Below are positions 1 through 9,192 of a stretch of 64,000 nt of DNA, piece by piece. Numbering within the stretch: the first letter of the stretch is position 1; each line of letters opens with the position of its first letter. The translations under genes were made by a program, and so were the position numbers. The notes beneath the pieces were generated by a model. It was given only the letters and a program-made list of their open reading frames with translations. It did no database searches and was not told where the DNA came from. Location of the stretch: contig JBAVEN010000012.1 of assembly GCA_049587755.1 (NCBI GenBank), positions 1 through 64,000 on the forward strand, in the 5' to 3' direction. This DNA comes from Bog-375 sp049587755 (lineage in GTDB: Bacteria > Acidobacteriota > Terriglobia > Bryobacterales > Bryobacteraceae).

Positions 1-72
1 TCGAAAACGCGGCCACCGCAGTGTGCGACATCTACCCAAGGGTGGGAAAATGAAACCGAGCAAGGACGCACA

Positions 73-119
73 AAAGTGTCCATGATGTCGCCGGTCTAAA
101 GTGTCAACCATGTCCCCGG
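73..119. repeat. two tandem 22-bp imperfect repeats, possible insertion-sequence end
   Basis: Two 22-bp units (73-94 and 98-119) both begin AAAGTGTC and end in CCGG; 18 of 22 positions agree and the units are 25 bp apart. Short repeats of this AGTGTC...CATGTC..CCGG kind are common at the ends of some transposon families, so this may be the edge of an element lying to the left of the window. No transposase is recognisable in bases 1-223, which hold no convincing gene. Confidence 0.35.
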
Positions 120-223
120 CCGGACAGGGATCCACGCATGGCCTTTAGGCCCTGCGATTTAGCGATTGCCACTCGGGGAGTTTGTCAACGGGTCTTAGTG
201 ACTTTTGGAGATCGGAGACTAAC

Positions 224-1585
224 GTGAACTACTATCAGGAGCACCACGCCGAGTTTCTGGAAGGATTGAAGGCGTTTCTGCGGATTCCGAGCATCAGTGC
301 GCTATCGGAGCACAAGCCAGACATCGCGCGCGCGGCGGAGTTCGCGAGGAAGGAACTGCTGGGCGCGGGGATGACCCCGGCCGAGCTGATCGAGGACTCA
401 AACGGCGGCAATCCCCTGGTGTATGGCGAGTGGCTGGGCGCGCCTGGCAAGCCGACGGTCCTGTTCTACGGCCATTACGACGTCCAGCCTCCGGATCCGC
501 TGGACGAATGGAAGTCGCCGCCGTTCGAGCCCACCGTCCGCGGCAACGACATTTTCTGCCGCGGCGCCAGCGACGACAAGGGGCAGGTCTATATCCAGAT
601 CAAAGCCGTCGAAAGCCTCTTCAAAACCCACGGCAAACTTCCGGTCAACGTGAAGTTCCTGCTGGAAGGCGAAGAGGAGACTGGGGGCGAGCACATCGAA
701 GCATACGTGAAGAGCAAGCCGCCGCGGCTGAAGGCCGATGCGGCCATCGTTTGCGACACCGAAATGTTCGCGCCCGAGATGCCCACCATCTGCATTGGCC
801 TGCGCGGGTTGGTGTATTACGAACTGGCCGTGCAGGCCGCCGATCACGACTTGCATTCGGGAGTTTATGGCGGCGCGGCGCCAAACCCGATCATGGCCAT
901 CGCGGAGATTCTCTGCGCGCTCAAGGACCGCGACGGCCACATCCGCATCCCGAAGTTCTACGATCGGGTAGTGCCGCCGGCAGCCAAGGAGCGCGCGGCC
1001 TGGGCGCGGCTGCCCTTCGATGAGAAGGAATACACCGAGAAAGAAATGGGCGCGAAAGAGCTGGTGGGCGAGCCCGGCGTTCCGCTGTTTGAGCGGGTGT
1101 GGGCGCGGCCTACGCTGGAAGTGCACGGCATCAAGGGCGGCTTTGTAGGCGAAGGCGCGAAGACGGTGATCCCGGCCCGGGCGGTGGCCAAGATCAGCAC
1201 CCGCCTGGTGGGCGATCAGCGAGTAGATGAAGCCATCGAGCAGTTTCAGGCAGCGGTGAAGGCGGTGTGTCCGAAAGGCGTGACGGCCGAAGTGAGACTG
1301 TTGAGCGCCGGAGCGCCGTCGCTGACCGATCCCGACAACCCCTATATCCAAGCCGCCGCCGAAGCGATGAAGCAGATCTTCGGCAAAGAGACGGTGTACA
1401 TCCGGTCGGGCGGGTCGATTCCGATTGTGGGCGTGTTCGACAAGTACCTGGGCGTGCCCAGCGTGATGATGGGCTTCGGGTTGCCGGACGACAATCTGCA
1501 CGCACCCAACGAGAAGTTCCACCTGCCGAATTTCTACCGCGGGATCGAGGCCGTGGCGCGGTATTTGGAGGTTCTGGGGAAGTAG
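224..1585 (+). CDS. M20 family dipeptidase/metallopeptidase
   Basis: A 453-residue zinc aminoacylase/dipeptidase of the M20 family (PepV/carnosinase-like), expected to cleave dipeptides or short peptides in the cytoplasm. Visible motifs are GHYDVQP (metal His at about residue 84), the ASDDKGQ metal-Asp segment, the EGEEETGG segment with catalytic and metal-binding Glu, CDTEMF, and a C-terminal HAPNE metal His. The length fits the family. I chose GTG 224, which has GGAG six bases upstream and starts directly before the conserved LKAFLRIPSIS block. An in-frame TTG at 182 would add 14 residues but has a poorly spaced ribosome site. No signal peptide is seen. The exact substrate cannot be read from sequence. 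Confidence 0.9.
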   Translation: MNYYQEHHAEFLEGLKAFLRIPSISALSEHKPDIARAAEFARKELLGAGMTPAELIEDSNGGNPLVYGEWLGAPGKPTVLFYGHYDVQPPDPLDEWKSPPFEPTVRGNDIFCRGASDDKGQVYIQIKAVESLFKTHGKLPVNVKFLLEGEEETGGEHIEAYVKSKPPRLKADAAIVCDTEMFAPEMPTICIGLRGLVYYELAVQAADHDLHSGVYGGAAPNPIMAIAEILCALKDRDGHIRIPKFYDRVVPPAAKERAAWARLPFDEKEYTEKEMGAKELVGEPGVPLFERVWARPTLEVHGIKGGFVGEGAKTVIPARAVAKISTRLVGDQRVDEAIEQFQAAVKAVCPKGVTAEVRLLSAGAPSLTDPDNPYIQAAAEAMKQIFGKETVYIRSGGSIPIVGVFDKYLGVPSVMMGFGLPDDNLHAPNEKFHLPNFYRGIEAVARYLEVLGK

Positions 1586-1613
1586 GATTGGTGGGGCAGG
1601 TTTCAACCTGCCA

Positions 1614-1639
1614 ACGCCCGCTTGCGGGCGCATTTTTTC
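1614..1639 (+). terminator. rho-independent terminator after the M20 peptidase gene
   Basis: A perfect 7-bp stem CGCCCGC/GCGGGCG with a TT loop (1615-1630) is followed two bases later by a run of six T. It lies 30 bp past the peptidase stop. A second palindrome, GGCAGGTT-TC-AACCTGCC at 1595-1612, directly precedes it. Confidence 0.7.
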
Positions 1640-1749
1640 TGGGGGCCGCGTGAACCGTGGGAAAGCGCTCGACCCAAACAGCCCCGAAACGGAGCTGACG
1701 CACGGCCTTCGACGCAAGATGACTTGGCCGTAGCAACCGAGGTGTCGTT

Positions 1750-2091
1750 ATGACCCCTGACGATTTTCGCCGCATCGCACTCAGCTTTCCGGAAACCGAG
1801 GAGCGCGCCCACCAGGATCACCCCGATTTCCGCGTCGGAGGCAAAATCTTTGCGACGCTCGGCTATCGGGAGAATGGCTGGGCCATGGTGAAGCTGACGC
1901 CGGAGGAGCAGCACAACTTCGTCGGCGCCTGGCCGGCTGCCTTTGCGCCGGTCGCGGGCGCGTGGGGCCGCCACGGTTCGACCAGTGTGCGCCTGACGGC
2001 CGCCCATAAAGCCGTCGCGCGCCGGGCGCTGGCCGCGGCCTGGCGCAACACCGCGCCGAAGCGCGTCGTAGAGCGGTTCGAGGCAAGCTGA
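1750..2091 (+). CDS. MmcQ/YjbR-like protein
   Basis: A 113-residue protein that looks like the MmcQ/YjbR fold (double-wing, CyaY-like). Typical features are the N-terminal DFRRIALSFPETEE helix, the beta segment KIFATLGYRENGWAMVKL, and the C-terminal AAHKAVARRALAAAWRNTAPKRV helix. Members are often called DNA-binding, but the biochemical role is not settled. The ATG at 1750 matches the family start. It stands alone downstream of a terminator and has no informative neighbours. Confidence 0.85.
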   Translation: MTPDDFRRIALSFPETEERAHQDHPDFRVGGKIFATLGYRENGWAMVKLTPEEQHNFVGAWPAAFAPVAGAWGRHGSTSVRLTAAHKAVARRALAAAWRNTAPKRVVERFEAS

Positions 2092-2200
2092 ACCGGCCCG
2101 GCCCGGTCCAGTGCACCCGGTCAGGGGCCCGCCGCCGGACGCAAGGATCCGTGCGAAGGCTGCAAGCGTGATAAGCTTGCGGTATCGGCAGGGGTCCACA

Positions 2201-4669
2201 GTGAGAACACCCACCTACTTGTTTCTCGCCGGAGTTGCTTCCGCGGTGTCGGTCTTTCTGCTAGAAGGATATGGACCGCAGGCACCGTACGCTATAGATC
2301 AATCGACAGCCGCGAATTCGCTTTCCGGCATCACCGTGGACTACCCGGCCGAGGGCTCTATCTTTCCGCCCGATATCACGCCGCCCACGTTCTTGTGGCG
2401 CGATGCCGCGGCCGGCGCAAACCGGTGGGCGATCGACATCGGCTTCGCCGACGGTGCACCCGGCATTCGGGTCACTGCGCGCGGCGAGCTGATGCGCGTT
2501 GGTCCGGTCGACGACAGCTACGGCGGCTTCGTGCCGCCCAAACTCACCCCCGAGCAGGCCGCAGCCCACATCTGGAAACCGGACGCCGCCACGTGGGCGG
2601 CCATCAAGACGCGCTCCAGCCGGCACCCTGCGAAAGTGGTCATCACCGGGTTCCGTGCCGAAAACGCAGCTCAGCCGGTCTCACGCGGGCAAGTCACAAT
2701 TCAAACCTCCACCGATCCGATAGGCGCCCCCATCTTCTATCGCGACGTGCCGCTCGTGGATTCCAATGGACAGGGAGAAAAAGGCATCATCAAGCCGCTG
2801 CCGGATTCGCTGCTTCCCTTGATCAAATGGCGCCTGCGCTACCTCGACCAGCCGCAGAGCACCATCATGATGCAGAACTTGCCCACCTGCGCCAACTGCC
2901 ATTCCTTCTCGCGCGATGGAAAGACGCTGGGGCTCGACGTGGACGGCCCAAACAACAATAAAGGATTGTACGCTCTGCTGCCGGTCGAAAGAGTCAGCTC
3001 CATCAGCACGCGGTACGTCATCAAGTGGAGCGAGTTTACCGAGAATACGCCGCAGCGGTTCGGCTTCATGTCGCAGGTTTCGCCCAACGGAAAGTACGTG
3101 GTGACCTCCGTCGAGGTGCCTGGTTCGGGCAGCAGGCATTTGGGCGACAGGCTCTACCAGGGCTTTTATCCTTCCTATGGTTTCGTCCAGGTCTTTTATC
3201 CGACGCGAGGAGTGCTGGCCTGGTACAGCCGCGAGAGCGGCAAGCTACAACCACTTCCCGGCGCCGACGACCCCGAGTATGTCCAGGCGTGCGCTTTCTG
3301 GAGCCCGGACGGCCGCTACCTGGTGTTCTCCAGGGCCAAAGCCCGCGATCCGTATCCGCCGGGACAGCCGAAGTCCCGCTACGCCAACGATCCTAACGAA
3401 ACCCAGATTCAGTACGACCTCTACCGCATCCCGTTCAATGACGGCAAGGGCGGTACACCGGAGAGAATCGCCGGCGCTTCGGAAAACGGGATGAGCAACA
3501 ACTTTCCGAAGGTGTCGCCCGACGGCAAGTGGATCGTCTTCGTGCAAAACAAGACCGGACTGCTGATGCGTCCCGACAGCCATTTGTATATCGTCCCGGC
3601 GCAGGGCGGCGTCGCCCGGCGGCTGAATTCGAACCAGAAGATCATGAACTCCTGGCACAGTTTTTCGCCCAATGGACGCTGGCTGGTTTTCTCGTCGAAG
3701 GGCCGCTCACTGTACACGCAGCTCTATCTCACCCACATCGACGAAAATGGAAACGATAGCCCGGCGATCCTGATTGACGACACCACAGCCGCGAACCGGG
3801 CGGCGAACATTCCCGAGTTCGTCAACATCTCCAAGGGCGGCCTGGAGCGAATCGACGCGCCCGCCACGGAGTTTTACCGGCTCTTCAACGTAGCCCTCGA
3901 AATGATGAAGAACAACCGGTTTGGCGAGGCCATCCCGGCGTGGCGCAAAGCCCTCGACTTGGATTCCGACGATGACAGGGCACACTTCAACCTGGGCTTT
4001 TCGCTCAGCGAGACCGGCGACCTCCGCGGCGCCATCGCGGAGTACCGGAAGTCCAGCGAGCTGAATCCGAAACAATCCGTCACATTCGCCGATCTGGCGC
4101 TGGCGCAGGCGCAAACCGGCGATCTGAGTGGGGCGGTCGACAATTACCGCAAGGCTGCGGCGCTCGATTCCACCAATTCCGCGCTGCAAGCCGACCTGGG
4201 AACCGCGCTCTTCGAAAATGGACAGCACGCCGAGGCCATCGAACATCTGGAGACGTCGGTGGCCCTTGCCCCGGAATCCGCCGAAGCGCATAACAAGCTT
4301 GGGTTTATCCTGGCCAAAGAGGGCCGCGCCGAAGAGGCGCGCGTGCATTTGGAAAAGGCCGTGGAACTGAAGCCTGATTCGGCCGAATACCGCTTCAACC
4401 TCGGCTACGTGCTGGCCCGCGGAGGCAACGCCGTCGCCGCCATTCCCCATCTGGAAAAGGCTGTGCAACTGACCGGTGGCAAGGACTGGGAGTGCCTGGC
4501 GGCGCTGGGCTCGGCATACAATCGCGCCGGCCGCGGGAGCGAGGCCATCGAGGCCACCCGCCGCGCACTGAACCTGGCGCTGCAGGCCCACAACCAGGAG
4601 GTAGCCAGAAGCCTGCGCGCCACCCTCGAACGCTACCAGCGCGGCAACGGGAACCGGCCGCCTCAGTAG
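2201..4669 (+). CDS. exported PD40 beta-propeller/TPR protein with one c-heme-type CxxCH motif
   Basis: A 822-residue exported protein. The N-terminus (RTPTYLFLAGVASAVSVFLL) is a signal peptide or membrane anchor. A beta-sandwich-like region follows, then a single CANCH motif (Cys about 230, His about 234), then TolB/WD40-like PD40 blades with repeated FSPNGRWLVFSS and VSPDGKWIVFVQ patterns (about residues 300-520), and finally about six TPR units from residue 560 to the end. I chose GTG 2201 (CAGGGG upstream), because the in-frame GTG at 2111 adds 30 charged residues ahead of the signal sequence. Large PD40+TPR proteins are typical of acidobacteria. The CxxCH implies either one covalent heme or a metal site; which one is inference. 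Function unknown. Confidence 0.85.
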   Translation: MRTPTYLFLAGVASAVSVFLLEGYGPQAPYAIDQSTAANSLSGITVDYPAEGSIFPPDITPPTFLWRDAAAGANRWAIDIGFADGAPGIRVTARGELMRVGPVDDSYGGFVPPKLTPEQAAAHIWKPDAATWAAIKTRSSRHPAKVVITGFRAENAAQPVSRGQVTIQTSTDPIGAPIFYRDVPLVDSNGQGEKGIIKPLPDSLLPLIKWRLRYLDQPQSTIMMQNLPTCANCHSFSRDGKTLGLDVDGPNNNKGLYALLPVERVSSISTRYVIKWSEFTENTPQRFGFMSQVSPNGKYVVTSVEVPGSGSRHLGDRLYQGFYPSYGFVQVFYPTRGVLAWYSRESGKLQPLPGADDPEYVQACAFWSPDGRYLVFSRAKARDPYPPGQPKSRYANDPNETQIQYDLYRIPFNDGKGGTPERIAGASENGMSNNFPKVSPDGKWIVFVQNKTGLLMRPDSHLYIVPAQGGVARRLNSNQKIMNSWHSFSPNGRWLVFSSKGRSLYTQLYLTHIDENGNDSPAILIDDTTAANRAANIPEFVNISKGGLERIDAPATEFYRLFNVALEMMKNNRFGEAIPAWRKALDLDSDDDRAHFNLGFSLSETGDLRGAIAEYRKSSELNPKQSVTFADLALAQAQTGDLSGAVDNYRKAAALDSTNSALQADLGTALFENGQHAEAIEHLETSVALAPESAEAHNKLGFILAKEGRAEEARVHLEKAVELKPDSAEYRFNLGYVLARGGNAVAAIPHLEKAVQLTGGKDWECLAALGSAYNRAGRGSEAIEATRRALNLALQAHNQEVARSLRATLERYQRGNGNRPPQ

Positions 4670-4804
4670 GGGGCGCGCCAACCCGAGTACGCAATTTTCC
4701 TGAGGACCGAAAAGCGTTCCCTTTCCTGCCGCACACCCGCTGTAACCCACGCACCTCCGGTTTCGTGCGAAATTAGTAGAGCCGCGATCAGCACGGCAGC
4801 CCCC

Positions 4805-6997
4805 ATGGCCAAAAAGATGCAAGCGAAAGCCGTAGCAACTGGCGCGGCACGCGTGGCAACCGCCACGGCACCGGTGGACCTGAAGGATCCGGCGCTCTAT
4901 GTGAACCGTGAGTTGAGCCTGCTGGCGTTCCAGCGCCGCGTGCTGGAGGAGGCCGAAGATGAGACCAACCCGTTGCTGGAGCGGGTGAAGTTCCTTTCCA
5001 TTCTCGGCTCCAACCTGGACGAGTTCTTCATGGTGCGCGTAGCGGGCCTGGCGGCGCAGTTGGAGGCGGGTTCGCTCGAAGCGGGACCGGACGGCCTGAG
5101 CCCGCGGGCGCAACTGGTGGCCATCCGTCGCGAGGTGAAGCAATTGCTGGCCGAGGCGCACCGCATTCTGGGGCGCTTGCTGGAGGCGCTGCGCGAGCAA
5201 AGCATTTTCGTTCACGATTACGCCGAGCTGAGCGAAGCACACCGCGAGCAGGCGGCCAAGTACTTCGACGAAACCATTTTCCCCGTGCTCACGCCGCTCG
5301 CTTTCGATCCCGGCCGGCCCTTTCCCCATATCTCGAATCTCAGCCTGAACCTGGCGGTCTCGATTCGCGACCCCGCGGGCAACGAACACTTCGCGCGCGT
5401 CAAAGTGCCCGATTCGCTGCCGCAACTGGTGCCGGTGAGCGGCAGCGCGAAGGCCTCTTCCAAGAAGGGACGGCCGAGGCGGATCGACCTTGTGTGGCTG
5501 GAGCAGGTGATCGCCGCGCAGCTCGGCGTGTTGTTTCCCGGCATGGAGATCCTCGAAGCGCATCCGTTCCATGTCACCCGCGACGCGGACATGGCGATCA
5601 CCGAACTGGAGGCCGAGGACCTGCTCGAAACTGTTGAGGAGGGTCTTCGCCAGCGCCGCTTCCAGAGCGTAGTACGCCTGTTGGTCACGGCCGACATGCC
5701 CGGCCCGATGCTCAGCATCCTCATGAACAACCTGGGAATCGGGCCGAGCGAAGTCTACCGCTCGCCGCGGCCGCTCTCACTGAAGCGCCTGATGAGCCTA
5801 CACAGTCTGGACCGGCCGGACCTCCGCGATGCGCCGTTCCTCCCCGCAACGCCGCCTGAGCTTGCCGAGATTTCTGAGGAGGATGACATTTTCGGCATGA
5901 TCCGCAGCCGCGATATCATGCTCCACCACCCCTTCGATTCCTTTCAGCCGGTGATCGAGTTCCTGCGCAAGGCGGCGCGCGATCCGGCCGTGCTGGCCAT
6001 CAAAACCTGCCTGTACCGCGTGGGCCGCAACGCGCCGGTGGTGGAGGCGCTGCTTGAAGCGGTGGAGGAAGACAAGCAGGTGGCCGCGCTGGTGGAGCTC
6101 AAGGCGCGGTTCGACGAGGAGAGCAACATCGAATGGGCGCGCGCGCTGGAGCGGCGGGGCGTGCACGTGGTCTACGGACTGATCGGCCTCAAGATCCACT
6201 GCAAAGTGGCGCTGGTGGTGCGCCGCGAGCAGGACCGCATCGCCCGCTACGTCCACCTTTCCACCGGCAACTACAACACCGTGACGGCGCATTTGTATAC
6301 CGATATCGGCCTGTTTACCTGCGACGAGGCTGTAGCAGACGATGTCAGCGACCTGTTCAACTATTTGACCGGCTATTCGCACAAGGCCGATTATCTGAAG
6401 CTCTTGGTGGCGCCGGTGAATCTTCGCTCCAAGTTCGAAGCCTTGATCGAACGCGAAATCAAGCACGCCAAGGCTGGCCGGAAGGCGCACCTGATCTTCA
6501 AGATGAATTCGCTGGCGGACCCCAAGATCATCCGCGCGCTCTATAAAGCGTCGCAAGCCGGGGTGCGCATCCAGTTGCTGGTGCGCGGCATCTGCTGCCT
6601 GCGCCCCGGCGTGCCGCGGGTGAGCGACCACATCGAAGTCACCAGCATCGTCGGCCGCTTTTTGGAGCACAGCCGGATCTACTATTTCCGCAACGGCGGC
6701 CAGGAAGAGGTCTATATCGGCAGTGCCGACCTGATGTCCCGCAACATCGACCATCGTGTGGAAGTGCTGGCGCCCATCCGCGAGCCGGCCATGATCCGCC
6801 ACCTGCGCGACAACGTGCTGGCGGTGTATCTGGCCGAGAACGTGAAAGCACGGCAGATGAACACTACCGGAGTCTACACCCGCAAGAAAGGCGGCGCGAA
6901 ATCAAGAATGAACGCGCAGGAATGGTTCATCCGCCAGCGCCGCGAGCCGCCCAAGAAGCAAGAGCGTGATCGCGCGCGCCTGAAGCCGCCGGCGTAA
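4805..6997 (+). CDS. ppk1: polyphosphate kinase 1
   Basis: A 730-residue PPK1, which reversibly moves the terminal phosphate of ATP onto inorganic polyphosphate. All four domains are apparent. The N-terminal domain starts at YVNRELSLLAFQRRVLEEA, followed by the head domain. The two PLD-like C-terminal domains carry the autophosphorylated His in KIHCK (about residue 465), a second conserved His in YVHLSTGNYN (about 484), and a late DLMSRNIDHRVEV block. The basic C-terminal tail (RQRREPPKKQERDRARLK) extends slightly past the usual end. No exopolyphosphatase or phosphate-regulon gene is adjacent. The start ATG 4805 has a weak upstream ribosome site. Confidence 0.97.
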   Translation: MAKKMQAKAVATGAARVATATAPVDLKDPALYVNRELSLLAFQRRVLEEAEDETNPLLERVKFLSILGSNLDEFFMVRVAGLAAQLEAGSLEAGPDGLSPRAQLVAIRREVKQLLAEAHRILGRLLEALREQSIFVHDYAELSEAHREQAAKYFDETIFPVLTPLAFDPGRPFPHISNLSLNLAVSIRDPAGNEHFARVKVPDSLPQLVPVSGSAKASSKKGRPRRIDLVWLEQVIAAQLGVLFPGMEILEAHPFHVTRDADMAITELEAEDLLETVEEGLRQRRFQSVVRLLVTADMPGPMLSILMNNLGIGPSEVYRSPRPLSLKRLMSLHSLDRPDLRDAPFLPATPPELAEISEEDDIFGMIRSRDIMLHHPFDSFQPVIEFLRKAARDPAVLAIKTCLYRVGRNAPVVEALLEAVEEDKQVAALVELKARFDEESNIEWARALERRGVHVVYGLIGLKIHCKVALVVRREQDRIARYVHLSTGNYNTVTAHLYTDIGLFTCDEAVADDVSDLFNYLTGYSHKADYLKLLVAPVNLRSKFEALIEREIKHAKAGRKAHLIFKMNSLADPKIIRALYKASQAGVRIQLLVRGICCLRPGVPRVSDHIEVTSIVGRFLEHSRIYYFRNGGQEEVYIGSADLMSRNIDHRVEVLAPIREPAMIRHLRDNVLAVYLAENVKARQMNTTGVYTRKKGGAKSRMNAQEWFIRQRREPPKKQERDRARLKPPA

Positions 6998-7021
6998 GAA
7001 GACGCAGCCAGGGCCAGCCGC

Positions 7022-7264
7022 TCAGCACACCATGGTGCGCAGGATGGTTATTTTGGATGTCGGCAGCGGAATGCCGGCTCTGGATGCGGATTCGTCGGCA
7101 TGAACTTCGCAAAACGCCGTGATCGGCCCATCTTCCTCACGGAACAGATACGCGGCTTTCGCATGGCAGCCTTCCGCGTCGCAGCTCATTGCGGGGCCAT
7201 TCAGAATCTTGATTCGGGTTCTGCGCGGCTCCAGGGAACGGGCAGTGGCGGCTTGTCGCATCAT
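7022..7264 (-). CDS. small Cys/His-rich hypothetical protein
   Basis: An 80-residue protein of unknown function. CDAEGCH (about residues 28-34) and CEVHAD (about 52-57) provide three cysteines and two histidines spaced as in a small zinc knuckle. The basic N-terminal part (RRTRIKIL) resembles a short extension. Two adjacent ATGs (7264, 7261) follow a weak AGG, and an internal ATG at 7189 would leave only the knuckle. It is transcribed away from recO. The Cys pattern supports a real gene, but it is short. Confidence 0.5.
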   Translation of the reverse strand: MMRQAATARSLEPRRTRIKILNGPAMSCDAEGCHAKAAYLFREEDGPITAFCEVHADESASRAGIPLPTSKITILRTMVC

Positions 7265-7446
7265 ATGCTACCTATTTTAAGCCGCATGCCTGCTGGTGCA
7301 TCACCTAAATTGTTTCATTTCCGTTACATAACGATGAATGAATGGTTTCTGGCCGCCTGCCCTGTGTGTTTTGTGACGGTCGCGGGCAATCGAGAGGGCT
7401 CACAGGAAGCAGGCAAATCAACTGTGTTACTCTGAAATTTCCACGT

Positions 7447-8232
7447 GTGCCAGCGCGCGTCAGCGAAGCTCTTGTTCTGCGCACCTACCCGCTTCAGGAG
7501 GCGGACCTGGTAGTCAGCTTCTTTACCCGGGATCAGGGGAAATTGCGCGGCGTGGCTAAGCGGGCGCGGCGCCCGAAGAATGCGTTCGGGGCCGGCCTGG
7601 AGCGGCTGTCGCACGTGCGGATGGCGTATTTCCAGCGCGAAACCCGCGAACTGGTCAGCCTGGATGGGTGCGAGTTGATTCGCTCGCAATTCGGGCTGGC
7701 GTCCGATTACTGGGCCGGCGTCGCGCTGGATTACTTCGCGGAGGTGACCGAACAGATGTTGCCGGCCGCGGAGCCGAATGAGAGGTTTTTCCGCCTTCTG
7801 CTGGCTGTGCTGGATTACTTGCGAACTGCCGCCGGGAACGGTGCATGGCGCGCCGTCGCGTACTTTTCCCTGTGGGCGCTTCGTCTTACTGGATGGCTGC
7901 CGGAATTGCACGTTTGCTTGAGCTGCGGCAGCCTGCTTGACGATCCGGATGCCCCCGGCCCGCAGGCTCCCGAGCGCGCTTTCTTCAGCCGCGGCCGGCC
8001 GGGCCTGATTTGCGGCCATTGCCGGAAAACGCTGGGCGCCGCAGGCCGCGAGCTGAGCCGGGAATCGAGAGCCATCGCCGATGAAATGCTGCGCACGCCG
8101 GTGTCGCAGATTTCCGGACCAGCCTGGGGTCAGTCCACCGCGGCGGACCTGCGCCGCTTTCTGGTGGAGCAGATTGAATCGCACGTGGAGCGCCGGCTGA
8201 TCACGGCGCCGCTACTGGAGGACGGAACGTAG
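7447..8232 (+). CDS. recO: DNA repair protein RecO
   Basis: A 261-residue RecO, which loads RecA with RecR and anneals single strands during recombinational repair. The N-terminal OB fold starts at SEALVLRTYPLQEADLVVSFFTRDQGKLRGVAKRARR. The C-terminal domain carries a zinc module with CLSCG (about residues 156-160) and CGHC (about 191-194). GTG 7447 is the start that aligns with the family; the open frame extends 35 codons further upstream without family-like sequence. Its TAG stop lies inside a palindromic repeat (8230-8258). glyQ begins 60 bp downstream. Confidence 0.93.
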   Translation: MPARVSEALVLRTYPLQEADLVVSFFTRDQGKLRGVAKRARRPKNAFGAGLERLSHVRMAYFQRETRELVSLDGCELIRSQFGLASDYWAGVALDYFAEVTEQMLPAAEPNERFFRLLLAVLDYLRTAAGNGAWRAVAYFSLWALRLTGWLPELHVCLSCGSLLDDPDAPGPQAPERAFFSRGRPGLICGHCRKTLGAAGRELSRESRAIADEMLRTPVSQISGPAWGQSTAADLRRFLVEQIESHVERRLITAPLLEDGT

Positions 8233-8258
8233 GGGCCGGTCATGCCCGGCCCGTGCCG
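8230..8258. repeat. dispersed GGGGCCGG-type palindrome overlapping the recO stop
   Basis: An imperfect copy of the palindrome TAGGGGCCGGGCATGCCCG that recurs in this window. Its first three bases supply the TAG stop of recO. Such hairpins may stabilise or terminate mRNA, but no T-run follows. Confidence 0.6.
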
Positions 8259-8292
8259 ACGGCTGTAACAAGGCCCCCTACAAGGCAGACTG

Positions 8293-9192
8293 ATGTCATC
8301 GTTTCAAGAAATCATCTTCAAGCTGAAACAGTACTGGGCGGAACGCGGCTGTATCATTCAGGAGCCGTACGATGTGGAAGTGGGCGCCGGCACCATGTGT
8401 CCGGAGACTTTCCTGAGGGTGCTCGGCCCGGAACCCTACCGGGTGGCTTACGTGCAGCCCAGCCGCCGCCCGGCCGACGGCCGCTACGGAGACAACCCCA
8501 ACCGCCTGTTCAAGCACTCACAGCTTCAGGTGATCCTCAAGCCCTCGCCCGACGACGTCATCGAGCAGTACCTGGCAAGCCTGGAAGCCATCGGCATCGA
8601 TCTCCGGAAGCACGACATCAAGTTTGAAGAGGACAATTGGGAATCGCCCACCCTGGGCGCCTGGGGCATCGGCTGGCAAGTGATGCTGGACGGGCTCGAA
8701 ATCACCCAGTTCACTTATTTTCAGCAGTGCGGCGGCATCGATCTCGACCTGGTCCCCTCCGAACTGACCTACGGCCTGGAGCGGCTCGCAGCGTTCCTTC
8801 AGACGAGAGACAGCGTTTACGACATAGAGTGGGCCAAGGGCTTTTCCTACGGCGACGTGCGGTATCGGGACGAGCTGCAATATTCGGTTTACAACTTCGA
8901 GATGGCAGACATCGCCATGCTGTGGAAGCTGTTCGAGCTGCACGAAGGCGAAGCGGCGCGCCTGCTGAAGCTGTACGACCCCAAGGCCGCAGACAAGCAG
9001 CGCTTTCCGTTGCTGCCTGCTTATGACCAGGTGCTCAAGTGCTCGAACATTTTTAATACGCTCGATGCGCGCGGCGCGATTAGTGTGACCGAGCGTGTGG
9101 GCGTCATCCAGCGCGTGCGCAAGCTGGCTGTGGGCGTGGCGCAGGCGTGGGTGGATCAGCGGCAGCCGGCTGCGGCGGAGGTGGTACAGTGA
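8293..9192 (+). CDS. glyQ: glycine--tRNA ligase alpha subunit
   Basis: The 299-residue alpha chain of the bacterial alpha2-beta2 glycyl-tRNA synthetase, the aminoacylation core that activates glycine and charges tRNA-Gly. Family blocks are clear: FQEIIFKLKQYWAERGCIIQEPYDVEVGAGTM at the N-terminus, RVAYVQPSRRPADGRYGDNPNR (class II motif region), WGIGWQVMLDGLEITQFTYFQQ, and the QQCGGIDLD segment. The last bases overlap glyS (GTGA), giving tight translational coupling of the two subunits. Confidence 0.98.
   Translation: MSSFQEIIFKLKQYWAERGCIIQEPYDVEVGAGTMCPETFLRVLGPEPYRVAYVQPSRRPADGRYGDNPNRLFKHSQLQVILKPSPDDVIEQYLASLEAIGIDLRKHDIKFEEDNWESPTLGAWGIGWQVMLDGLEITQFTYFQQCGGIDLDLVPSELTYGLERLAAFLQTRDSVYDIEWAKGFSYGDVRYRDELQYSVYNFEMADIAMLWKLFELHEGEAARLLKLYDPKAADKQRFPLLPAYDQVLKCSNIFNTLDARGAISVTERVGVIQRVRKLAVGVAQAWVDQRQPAAAEVVQ

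Noticed and set aside
2111..2200. Upstream extension of the PD40/TPR gene
   Set aside because: It would place 30 charged residues before a good signal peptide; GTG 2201 has a ribosome site.
3707..5572. A 621-codon antisense frame spanning the end of the TPR gene and the start of ppk1
   Set aside because: It crosses two clear genes and an intergenic gap, and its composition is that of an antisense shadow.
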